From Lepidostoma basale (taxonomy: Eukaryota; Arthropoda; Insecta; Trichoptera; Lepidostomatidae): DNA of 64,000 bases. The DNA lies in assembly GCA_022606425.2 (NCBI GenBank), contig JAHDVF020000589.1:106512-170511 (forward strand), given 5' to 3'. A program made the position numbers and the translations under genes. The notes under the pieces were generated by a model. It was given only the letters and a program-made list of their open reading frames with translations. It did not search any database and was not told the origin of the DNA. Shown one piece after another: positions 56,901-63,947 of the stretch. Numbering within the stretch: position 1 is the stretch's first letter; each line of letters opens with the position of its first letter.

Positions 56901-59023
56901 AGATAAAACATAACGTTTTTCTCGACATGTTTCAAAGACAATATACCAATATCATCGAAGATATTATATTATATAATATATCTCAATTATAAATGAAGTT
57001 TATATCTCTTCAATATTCGTCATCAATTTGTATTGTGGTTTCATATTTGAATAACACTGTGTTTTAACAAAACTTATTGCACTTTCATAAACATTTTTCT
57101 GTTTACGCAGTTTAAAAGTTTACACTGAGTGTTTGAAACTGAAACATGTTTGTGAAAAGGGCAAGAAGTAGGAATCAAAACATTTTAATTAATGTTATTA
57201 ATTTATTTAATATACTGTTTATTTGTCAGGAACTCGTCTCATCATACAATATTCGATAGAAGGGCATCAGTCCGCCTTGCCCTTCAGATGCCGAAAGTCC
57301 TGATGCACAAAGATGTCATCTTTACCTTTGAAGATCTCATTGGTAAGTACATATTTTCATACAATTTTTTTAGATACGTTCGCAAAAGTAACGTTAATGG
57401 TGAAATTGCGATATAAATTGGATAAATGTTATATAAAAATATGTAAACAAAGGAAGCGATTGTTATCGTTAGCAAAAGTCTATCTAAAAAAGCTAAGACA
57501 GCAGTGCACAATCGCATTGTCTATTTGTACTTATCTTTATATAGTAGAAGAAACATGGAACTGCTAAGAGAGGGATGAAAATAGTTTGTAGTTTCTTGAG
57601 CGATTATGTAAAACTCCATATTAAATAATTAAAACGAATGAAAGCGTCGTTTTCTAGAAGTTTTATTATAATTTATAGGAATAGCAGGTTTCGCCTTTCG
57701 AAAGCTTAGAAAGGCGAAACATGCCATTTCCATAAATCATAATAAAACAGACGTTTTCATTCGTGTTAATTTAAAAAATACTTAATCGCTGTATTTGCTG
57801 ATATCGGTCCCTTTTTACTAATAAGTTTGCCGATCTCTGAATTAAAATTATCAAATCAAATCAGTTTATAACTCAACAGACATTACGAACAGCATAAATG
57901 TTTAAGGCAAATATTGAGTACGGGTAAAATATTAAATATATACAACAAGACGACCTGCGTGGCCGAGTGGTAGTGCATTGACTGCCACCCCGAAGGTTCC
58001 GGGTTCGATTCCCGGCGAGGCAGTGTGATTGTCACACTGTCTTTGGTCTGGTGTAGAATTCACGTGCAAATAAAATGGCGATAGATTAGCTACCTATCAC
58101 ATATCACGAGAATCACTATGATAGCTATAATACCCTTTACATCGATTTGGCCCATGCTATCATGATGTAAAGAGCGATTAAACAAAATAATAATAAGAAT
58201 AATAATACCAGGAACGCATGAGAGATGGTTCGACACTAGGAAGACAAGATACTCTCTAAAGTCATGAGTATGTCTTCTGAACGTACTTCCACTAACATGA
58301 ATAGTTGTGTATACTTATGAATGTAACATGTGTCTCAAAAGAAAGTTTATATTTAGTTGATAGATTAAATAAAAGTAAGCCGCTTATCGAAAAAAATGTT
58401 TATTGATTACCAAAATACACAATTTGGGATATTATTCCTTAAAAATAATATCGTCCAAATGTATTACAAACCTTCGCGTTCGTGACACTCATTTTGTCGA
58501 ACAGAAAAAGTTCTTATTATACCATTTTGTGGCGAATATTTTCTTTCAAACGCGTCAGGGAAGTCGATTTATTGGCGTAAAATTTATTAAAAGTCCATAG
58601 GGGTTAAATCAGGACTGCGTGGAGGCCAATTCATGTCACCTCTCCTGGAGATTAATTTTCCAGGGAAAATATCACAAAATCGTGGCAGAGACGTATTGGA
58701 CGTGTGTGACGTTGCTCCTTCCCACTGAAACCATATTCTTTGGTTAAAACCAGGAGAGTTTTGCAATTCAGGCACCAAGTAGTCGTCTAACATCTGAAAA
58801 TAACATATTATTGAACGATATAAACTATATTTGGAGACACGTTGTATGATATCAATGTTATAAGGAAGTCTATTTGTTTTCAGGTTCCTTCGGAGGAGTA
58901 AGCGCCCTATGTCTTGGAGTCAGTACTATCTCGTTTGTAGAGATACTGTTCTGTATTTCGAGACCCCTGTTTCGAATGTTCACAAAAACCAGGCAAAATC
59001 TTGTACCGGATTTTACCAATTAA
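47707..59023 (+). CDS. pickpocket-type DEG/ENaC sodium channel subunit, nine exons
   Basis: This gene encodes an amiloride-sensitive-type Na+ channel subunit of the plasma membrane; pickpocket channels act in insect mechano-, chemo- or osmosensation, and I cannot say which paralogue this is. Exons: 47707-47914, 49923-50123, 51437-51712, 53015-53159, 53870-54058, 55002-55092, 55952-56102, 57230-57342, 58884-59023. All introns are GT-AG and every junction keeps frame, giving about 503 residues, the usual family length. Counting from the first full codon, the gating HG is at 54-55, TM1 about 70-88 and FPALTVC 114-120. Then come GICRTFNS, YQRGCRFPTE, a Cys-rich block (CQIDC, CGCRPFF, CQCVPQC) and TM2 about 458-480 with LGVS carrying the Gly-x-Ser filter. 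A TAA stop ends it. No in-frame ATG precedes codon 34, so a 5' exon is probably missing. No AATAAA is seen just after the stop. Introns contain many transposon copies. Confidence 0.93.
47960..48050 (-). mobile_element. LINE-A 3' end
   Basis: ACTAACTAATTAATCATTAC and the GGGTAGGCAGAAATAATAGA signature. In intron 1 of the channel gene. Confidence 0.65.
48080..48235. repeat. (AAT)n / (TTA)n and T-rich low complexity
   Basis: Runs of AAT, TTA and poly(T). It explains an apparent Asn/Lys-rich ORF on the minus strand. Confidence 0.9.
48255..48955 (+). mobile_element. LINE-A, longest copy (RT C-terminal part to 3' end)
   Basis: The + strand reads LEQVYEFVYLSSMLTNDGRV, then ERRVVAGKKVNGALKVV, LLPTLMYGSEA, a stop, VEMRSLRRMC, SLRWFGHMERMN and RRACMTRWMNVEEAREICQE. 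It ends GGAGACGGTGTGATGGTTA. It sits in intron 1 of the channel gene in the same orientation. Stops and frameshifts make it inactive. Confidence 0.85.
48957..49197 (-). mobile_element. SINE-1 copy
   Basis: The inverted 3' end AAATCGATGTAAAGGGT, the body TAGCTAATCTGTCGCCATTT, and box B/A (CGGAATCGAACCCGGAACCT, CACTCGGCCACGAAGGTCGT). Its 3' end CATTACAGCGCAAGCC matches LINE-F exactly. In intron 1. Confidence 0.85.
49370..49801. mobile_element. pogo-like non-autonomous element, TA-flanked
   Basis: Inverted ends CAGTAGAGTCTC and GAGACTCTACTG are flanked by TA. Subterminal GGTCGGATAA repeats face each other. No transposase ORF. In intron 1 of the channel gene. Confidence 0.82.
49923..50123 (+). 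CDS. ppk-like channel, exon 2 (TM1 and FPALTVC)
   Basis: AG|G at 49922 completes the Arg split from exon 1. The exon encodes the hydrophobic TM1 (VFWSLAVLSAIVGAILL) and the post-TM1 FPALTVC motif, then ends AA|GTAATA. It is much more GC-rich than the flanking intron. Confidence 0.93.
   Translation, partial: GVLVSCGLICNSGSHTPGSHSVGALPNQPYRRLHQEGLPRVVHYLSRPHRLSHGSRRLEQGGGIHL
50205..50700. mobile_element. inverted-repeat transposon relic with LINE-C insertion
   Basis: GTGTCTAAAACGAAAGTTTA (about 50213) resembles TGTCTCAAAAGAAAGTTTAT at 50664 and 58331. TTATAAATCGGAATTCATGA at 50336 is the complement of TCATGGATTCCGATTTATAA near 50639. An inverted LINE-C 3' end lies between them at 50430-50590. 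In intron 2. Confidence 0.5.
51000..51240 (-). mobile_element. LINE-H-like fragment
   Basis: The minus strand reads LGRPPTTWMPTVKNDLKVLG and DRETWRSRIRKADPK, then a tail. In intron 2. Confidence 0.7.
51437..51712 (+). CDS. ppk-like channel, exon 3 (ectodomain)
   Basis: The acceptor TTATAG and donor AG|GTATAC bound an open segment that joins exon 2 as ...FIYK|TWNVTKD. It encodes the finger/knuckle region and ends with PVMTEMGICRTFNS, equivalent to the family G-x-C-x-x-FN motif. Confidence 0.92.
51938..52164 (+). repeat. 113-bp tandem duplication
   Basis: GGACACACTCAAGATCTCAG...AGATACCATGAAAATA occurs twice back to back with a few substitutions. In intron 3 of the channel gene. Confidence 0.92.
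53015..53159 (+). CDS. ppk-like channel, exon 4 (ectodomain)
   Basis: The acceptor TTGCAG and donor ACA|GTAAGT bound a 145-bp exon. The first base completes an Arg from exon 3 (AG+A), then YQSVETWKLQQDDPG... and ending NSTGT. It contains two Cys (SCPYMGKQC). Confidence 0.88.
53212..53420 (-). mobile_element. LINE-A fragment
   Basis: CTCCGATTCCTCACATGGCC and TTTGATTGTGCCACGTTTTT. In intron 4. Confidence 0.7.
53445..53830 (-). mobile_element. LINE-C fragment
   Basis: The inverted 3' end CAGACGATCTGTGACACAGA and coding remnants through CGATCTCGGGGAGTTTTTCC. In intron 4, ending about 40 bp before exon 5. Confidence 0.75.
53870..54058 (+). CDS. ppk-like channel, exon 5 (ectodomain)
   Basis: The acceptor CTTTTAG and donor CCG|GTAAAT bound 63 whole codons. 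It encodes YYVHSPWELAE and the conserved YQRGCRFPTEE signature that precedes the thumb-domain cysteines. Confidence 0.93.
54160..54345. repeat. foldback related to 46185-46386
   Basis: The right arm CGATGCCAGCGAGCCTGGCG AAACCGGTC (54256-54285) is intact. The left arm GACAGCGACCGGTTCGATTC is truncated. In intron 5. Confidence 0.75.
54458..54491 (-). ncRNA. hammerhead-ribozyme-like motif
   Basis: The minus strand reads CTCTCC-CGACGA...GTAAA...CGAAACGTGTC-GAGA. TCTC/GAGA could form helix I and ACGTGT helix III. Helix II is imperfect. In intron 5, antisense to the channel gene. Confidence 0.4.
54588..54772 (-). mobile_element. SINE-2 copy
   Basis: The minus strand reads GGTGGTGGTCTAGGGGATAG (box A) and GGGTTCAAGCC (box B), then a tail of A/T. 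Nearly identical to 19481-19690, suggesting recent activity. In intron 5. Confidence 0.85.
55002..55092 (+). CDS. ppk-like channel, exon 6 (Cys-rich thumb)
   Basis: The acceptor CTTTCAG and donor A|GTAAGT bound this exon. It encodes AYSNALCQIDC...VFCGCRPFFYIVG, the typical C-x(3)-C...CGC-x-P-x-F cluster. Confidence 0.93.
55212..55620 (+). mobile_element. LINE-D (HmRTE-like) fragment, open for 90 codons
   Basis: RTMENAMLGISLRDRVRNDT, RVTDIIHRVATLKWQWAGHV and RPQLRWKNDLNRHVGIT, followed by a stop and the 3' end with (GAA)n. In intron 6, same orientation as the gene. Confidence 0.85.
55952..56102 (+). CDS. ppk-like channel, exon 7 (Cys-rich thumb)
   Basis: The acceptor ATTCAG and donor TG|GTAACT bound this exon. 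It encodes NGKACDAAGMACLGRS and ARCQCVPQCTEINY, the second half of the cysteine array. The split Trp codon (TG|G) joins it to exon 8. Confidence 0.93.
56135..56648. mobile_element. pogo-like non-autonomous element
   Basis: The left end CTGTACACTCCCGATTTTCT is the inverted partner of the right end AAAATCGAAAGTGTACTG, followed by TA. The left TA is degraded. In intron 7. Confidence 0.65.
56924..56957 (-). ncRNA. hammerhead-like motif
   Basis: The minus strand reads CGATGA-T-ATTGG...GTCTTT-GAAACATGTC-GAGAAAA. The stem is weak. In intron 7. Confidence 0.35.
57230..57342 (+). CDS. ppk-like channel, exon 8 (pre-TM2 palm)
   Basis: The acceptor TTGTCAG and donor TG|GTAAGT bound this exon. It encodes the membrane-proximal palm, ending FTFEDLIG, which leads directly into the G-x-FGG of TM2 in exon 9. 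Confidence 0.88.
57590..57785. repeat. foldback of the TCTAGAAAACAGACG family
   Basis: TTCTAGAAGTTTTATTATAA...TTTCGCCTTTCGAAAGC is mirrored by GGCGAAACATGCCATTTCC. In intron 8. Confidence 0.75.
57852..58305 (-). mobile_element. LINE-E 3' end interrupted by SINE-1
   Basis: CAAATCAAATCAGTTTATAA...GTAAAATATTAAATATA stops at about 57945 and continues at 58207 (CCAGGAACGCATGAGAGATG). In intron 8. Confidence 0.8.
57949..58205 (+). mobile_element. SINE-1, complete copy
   Basis: Box A GTGGCCGAGTGGTAG and box B GGTTCGATTCC, then the body, the LINE-F-like end TTTACATCGATTTGGCCCAT and an (AAT)n tail. Inserted in LINE-E. Confidence 0.88.
58331..58793 (-). mobile_element. IS630/mariner-superfamily transposase remnant
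   Basis: The minus-strand ORF 58587-58793 reads LDDYLVPELQNSPGFNQRIW, FQWEGATSHTSNTSLPRFCD and INWPPRSPDLTPMDF-like sequence. WPPRSPDLTPMDF holds one catalytic Asp. The preceding WFQxDGAT-type motif is WFQWEGAT, with Glu in place of Asp. A terminus-like TGTCTCAAAAGAAAGTTTAT lies at 58331. In intron 8, antisense. Confidence 0.72.
58884..59023 (+). CDS. ppk-like channel, exon 9 (TM2 and C-terminus)
   Basis: The acceptor GTTTTCAG opens the exon and a TAA stop closes it. It encodes SFGGVSALCLGVSTISFVEILF, the family TM2 with its Gly-x-Ser selectivity filter (GVS) and the conserved Glu, then a short cytoplasmic tail ending DFTN. Confidence 0.94.
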
Positions 59024-59039
59024 CCTAAAATGTAATTGT

Positions 59040-59098
59040 CACGTTGACATCATCAGTTGTTACAATATTTTTTTTAACTGTTAAAATTAATTTTCGTA
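59040..59098 (-). repeat. half copy of the hammerhead-like unit in the channel 3' flank
   Basis: The minus strand reads TTTTAACAGTT...TTGTAACAACTGATGATGTC, the 5' half of the unit at 34460-34532, cut before GAAAC. It begins 17 bp after the stop codon. Confidence 0.5.
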
Positions 59099-59129
59099 AT
59101 TTTTCCAACTTTTATGTGCATTTGTTCCA

Positions 59130-59565
59130 ATGTTTTTTTCTTCTTCTTCTTCCTTGTGGTCTGTGGTCTGTTCTCCAGAGTGTTGCTCCTCCTGTGAGGT
59201 AGATTCCCAGCTGTCCTTACATATTTTAGGAGGTCTTCCACGAGGACGAGTCCCATATTATGCAATGCAATATAGGGGAGTCTGGTGGTGTCCATTCTTT
59301 GAACATGACCGTACCAGTTCCTTTTTCGCTGTTTGCTCCATTTTATAATATCCTAAACCTCACATATCTCTCTTATTCTGGTGTTACTCACGCGGTCTCT
59401 CAGTGTCTTGCCTGCTATCGTCCTCAGTGTCTTCATTTCGGAAGTCCGTTTTTTTGTGCTTTGGTCGGTTTCCAGAGTAGTTCTTTATTGTCCGAGGCTT
59501 TCCTCTCTGTACTGTGAGCTTGTGGTTGTTTTTTTTAATGGTATGTAGGCTGCTAACCTTGCCCG
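59130..59565 (-). mobile_element. LINE-C-related fragment
   Basis: The minus strand reads GLVLVEDLLKYVRTAGNLPH and TDFRNEDTEDDSRQDTERPR, with frame breaks. Confidence 0.7.
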
Positions 59566-59639
59566 CCAACCTTCCTCCATCGGCGGAGTTCCAATGTTAA
59601 TTTGAATAATTTCTTTGATAGCAAAGATCAAATCCTTGG

Positions 59640-59910
59640 CAACATGCAGCCGCGGCAGTCTCTTTAATGTCGTTCTTCCATCGTAGTCACAGTGACAGTT
59701 CTATGACGCCAGCAAAAAAGGCGTTTTGTCCATCTACCGTCAGAACTGCGAACAACATGGCTTTCCCAGCGCCATTTTAGCTCTGTCACTCTTCCGATGA
59801 TGTCCGACACTCCTGTTCTGGCTCTAATAATGGTTTTTCTTCCACTGATCGCTATACTGATACAAAAACATTGCTCTTTCCATAGCTCTTTGGAAATACC
59901 AATATACATG
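59640..59910 (-). mobile_element. LINE-D fragment
   Basis: RTGVSDIIGRVTELKWRWES, HVVRSSDGRWTKRLFCWR. Confidence 0.75.
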
Positions 59911-60079
59911 GCTTACACAGTGTCAACGGATAGATTCGCGCGTTATTTACAATGCATAGTTTTTAGATGAAAAGCAGTGAAATCATTTATGTAAATAACA
60001 TACTTTTCATTTTTTCATAACATGTGAATAATATACTTTTTAAATAAATTGTTAGAATTATGTACAAGAATAAACTTTC

Positions 60080-60562
60080 AACAAATCAAATCAAATCGGT
60101 TTATTTCATCAATAGACAATACAAAATTAATTTTAAGGCATCTATTGAAAACAGGTAAAATAATATATTGTGGATAGCATACTACCAGAAACGCATGAGA
60201 GATGGTTCGACCATAGGAAGTCAAGATACTCTCCATAATTAAGAGAATTTGCCTTCTGAACGTAATTTCACTAATATGAACGACGTTGATCTCCGAGGAG
60301 ACCGCGTTCAGCAGATTAATTGCTCTTCCCACCGGTGTCACCAGAGGCAGGTTGGTTCTGGCGGCCGGTAGTTACAACAATCTATGCTGTCACTGTCGGA
60401 GATATCTATCAGGGACAAAAATCCGAACACCATCCAGCACGGCCGAGTTTTTGAAATATCCCCTGAGTAATCTAAAGAAATGGGTTATGAGATGCCCATC
60501 TCTTCGAAGCTGCAGACAGTTGGTTCCAAGGATTCCCAAAAGAATTGCCGTGGGATAGAGCC
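60080..60562 (-). mobile_element. LINE-E C-terminus and 3' UTR
   Basis: The minus strand reads FFRLLRGYFKNSAVLDGVRI, FVPDRYLRQ, PVGRAINLLNAVSSEINVVH, then the 3' UTR with the inverted (TTTGA)n tail at 60085. The best LINE-E copy here. Confidence 0.8.
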
Positions 60563-60998
60563 AGTTTAAATGAGGTAGAGATGAGGTCCCTACGACGTAT
60601 GTGTGGTAGAACGATGTACGACAGAATCTCAAATGCTGATATTAGAAAGGAATGTAGAGCGAAATAAGGTATTATGAACAAAATTATGAAAGGATCGCTG
60701 CGTTGGTTCGGACATATGGAACGCATGGGTAAAGAAAGAATAGTTAAAAAAAGTATACGTTAACGATGTAAATGGAGGACGGAGTCGAGGTAGACCGAGG
60801 AAAACATGGCATATGACCAAATAATCCAATTTTAATGGTTGGTCATGTCGTTGGTCGTTAGAAGCCGGAAGAATCGTCGTGCGTGTATGACTTGCTGTAT
60901 GAATGTGGAGGAAGCTAGAAATGTAGGTCAGGATAGAGTAGTGTGGCGGTACATTCTTTCTGCCTACCCCTGCGAGGAAACGGCGTGATGGTTTCTTG
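60563..60998 (+). mobile_element. LINE-A fragment
   Basis: RCGRTMYDRISNADIRKECR-type sequence, GSLRWFGHMERMGKERIVKK and RRACMTCCMNVEEARNVG, ending GGAAACGGCGTGATGG. Confidence 0.8.
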
Positions 60999-60999
60999 T

Positions 61000-62038
61000 T
61001 GTTCTTTTTGAGCCAGTTTACACCGAGCCTGTTAAAAGGTAAATTAATACCCATCCCGCAAACATTGTCTTATAGCGATATTTTTGATCAGGTAATGTTT
61101 TTTAAACTCTTTCACAGCTTCCGACAGATATTACATATAAATATGTAGGTATACGCCATAGGCCAATTATTTGGTACTTACGCTGCTGACAGACCTGGGC
61201 ACGTACCCAAGTAAACATAAAAACAAGGCCTTCATTAAGTTGTATCACTGTGTTGAAACAAGATTATGAATGAACGCTTTTTACCTAAGGTGCCGCGAGG
61301 TGAGACACGCCAGCCGCACTTTTTATTAGCAGGGCATTCATGAAATTACCTACAGTAGGTACCTGTACTTTCATTAGGACGCGTACAGCATGTTACTTGT
61401 CTTGTAATGTCCTCAGCATGTCACCGAAGTAGTTATATAAGCTTACACTTGAAATACAAATACTCGTAATCTGTAATATGCATTCGATTATTTAAATATA
61501 AATTCATGTTTTTTCTTCTATGTTTACCTTAACTTTGTGGCAGGGCATTTTTTATTTATTTTTTCATAAGGAACATAGAAGTTTCCGCCACATACCCGAG
61601 GCTGTTATAGGGCGCAGCGGCGCTCTTTTGTCAGCCTCGCTCGTACACTCCTGGACCTGTCCCCGGTCCATCCGGGACTTACATTTAAAGACGGCAACAA
61701 CAAGGGGGTGCCAGACCACATTTAATTTACCCCATCTTACTTCTATGCTCCGCTGTACAGGAGAATACCAACGTTGAAGAGACCTGACACCTAAACAAAA
61801 AGAAGAATGGTCTTAAGACCCTGGTATAAATTAACCACGTATACAGCCGGATAAACCAGATCAATCAAGACTTCGTGCACTTCGAGACCGCAAGGAGCAA
61901 GACCTCTATGTAGACCTAGAAAGATTTTTGTTCTGGTTAATGTGACTAAGGGAATATTGGAGACTTTAAAGTCAAACAAAATAGGTTATTACCGCTAAAA
62001 TTTAAAACACTGTTATAATATCAAAATTTCTTTTTATT
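61000..62038. other. no recognised gene
   Basis: 61545-61790 looks like an old repeat or pseudogene (CGCCACATACCCGAGGCTGT, GTCCCCGGTCCATCCGGGAC) that I cannot assign. The rest is anonymous. Confidence 0.3.
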
Positions 62039-62078
62039 TAAAACTCAGTTTTTAATTATTATTTTTTTATTGTAACAC

Positions 62079-62114
62079 CCGATGATGCCAACATCGGTTG
62101 GCGAAACAGCTGTC
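62079..62114 (+). ncRNA. hammerhead-ribozyme-like motif
   Basis: CCGATGA-T-GCCAAC-ATCG-GTTGGC-GAAACAGCTGTC. It has a perfect 6-bp helix II and a palindromic ACAGCTGT for helix III. U4 is C. Flanks match 34440-34575. Confidence 0.5.
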
Positions 62115-62189
62115 GCGACACTCTCAGTGAATAAAAATAAATTGTGATAAATATTATAACAGTGTTTTAAATTTTAACAGTAATAATGT

Positions 62190-62335
62190 TCTTCTTCTGA
62201 TTGTAGATCTTGCGATCTGTTTATGCAGGATATCAAATTTCTTCCTGTCATGAAGACGACCAGCCTTCTCTTCATCTCTTTGGTGGTCGTCCTGGTGGTC
62301 GACGGCTCTCTGGAGTCTCGCTGGTAGTCCCTCTT
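62190..62335 (-). mobile_element. LINE-C 3' fragment
   Basis: GTAGATCTTGCGATCTGTTT and TGGTGGTCGTCCTGGTGGTC, as at 31880-31985. Confidence 0.7.
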
Positions 62336-62339
62336 AGTA

Positions 62340-63175
62340 ATAATGTTGTTGTTGTATCATAGTGTTTCGGCCAAAACAATGGACTATTTAAAATTAGTTA
62401 TGTCCAAAAACACACTAAACCATTACTTGAGATTAGTGTTGAGGATCAGGAAGTTTCATTACATTTCTACATTGTTTAAAAACTTGTGTTATAGATTGTT
62501 GTAAAGAGCACTTTTGTTAGTATGTAACCACCTCAGAAATGCGTCTTTATTGCCACAGGAAGTACTAAACGACACTTCGCGTGCCAGATTCCTGTTTACA
62601 GCCTGTGAAAACACGTGGTACCCGTTCGGCCGCCACATCTGGAGCCGGACCCGACTTCATTACCTCTTCCATTCCATTTCCCTTGATTATATACATTACC
62701 GCCGGTGTTTTCCTATTTATTTGGTGGTTACAAAGAGATTTACGGTTCCATTCGAGCGGTTCATTCATGGACCGGAGTCGACACCGGATATCGAACGAGT
62801 AAAGTGTAACGATTTTTATTTTATTTATTCCTATCTGAGATCGCGTTCTTAACTGTAATTATCTCAATGTATCGCATCCTCTACACTAGTGTTTCCCAAC
62901 GTAGTTCCTACCGATAAGACCTACAAGTAGGAATTGTTGTAGGGGGCTTAAAAATTTCAGGGGGTTCGTAAAAATTGGTATTAAAAAAAATCATAATTAA
63001 ATAAAACGATTTCATGATGAGGTGCGGCAAATCGTATTTCTTGTTATGAATAATGTGTCCCAAATATGTCATCTTTCTAACAGTGGCGGTACTCCCATAG
63101 AAACCCAGAAGCCCGGCTTGCGTAAGAAATTTTAAATCAAACCCCCCAAATCTAAGTAATCATGCCCCCGCATAA
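62340..63175. other. unassigned; ORF 62514-62852 (+, 112 codons)
   Basis: The ORF reads VLNDTSRARFLFTACENTWY and YPFGRHIWSRTRLHYLFHSI without a recognised domain. It may be a chance ORF or part of an unknown gene. 62881-62960 carries a hAT-like CTAGTGTTTCCCAAC end. Confidence 0.25.
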
Positions 63176-63179
63176 ACCA

Positions 63180-63680
63180 ACTTATTCTTCAAGTGCCCTG
63201 TCGGGTCCCCGGAACGTTGGCGATCACCTCTGTGAACCTGTCCCTGTCCTGAGCCGCTCGAAACAGCTCCTCCACACTTCAGATGTCGGTCCACTCCCTC
63301 ACGTTTCGCAGCCAGGACATTTGTCTCCTACCGGGCCCTCGGCGTCCCTCAATTTTCTCCTCCAATATCAGTTGGAGAAGGTGGTACTTTTCTCCACGCA
63401 GTATATGACCCAGATGTGAAATCTTCCGAACCTGGAGAGTTGATAACAGTTCCTTGTCAACTTTAGCTCGCCTCAGGACTTCGGTATTGGTAACCATGTC
63501 TGTCCAGGGAATTCTGAGCATTCGGCGATAGAGCCACATTTCAAATGCTTCCAGTCTGTTCATTGAGTTGGCTTTTAAGGTCCACGTTTCACATCCATAC
63601 AATAAAACAGACCACACATAGCATTTGATCATTCTCTGACGGAGTTTCAAGTTTGTTATAATTGCAGAAGAGTGTAATTA
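63180..63680 (-). mobile_element. LINE-B fragment, open for 123 codons
   Basis: The minus strand reads MKLRQRMIKCYVWSVLLYGC, NRLEAFEMWLYRRMLRIPWT, KISHLGHILRGEKYHLLQLI and RRGPGRRQMSWLRNVREWTD. Very close to 8895-9400. Confidence 0.87.
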
Positions 63681-63699
63681 AATGAGTGAAATTAATTTT

Positions 63700-63830
63700 C
63701 ATTCACATAAATGTCTTCTTGAATAATTTTAATATGGAATGACATGTTTCCCCCTTCTACGACATTATCAAATGTTTTGATTTCATTTATATTAATTATT
63801 TAATATGGAGTTTTACACCATTGTAAAAAA
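63700..63830. repeat. TCTAGAAAACAGACG-family half element
   Basis: GGAATGACATGTTTCCCCCT and AATATGGAGTTTTACACCAT. Confidence 0.6.
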
Positions 63831-63947
63831 TTATTAATTTTCATTATTATAATACAACGCAAAATGTATGTTTCTGTACTTTTTTAATGTTATTATTTCA
63901 ATAAATATTAATTCTACAATAATAAAAAAATGCTAATATTTATAATA

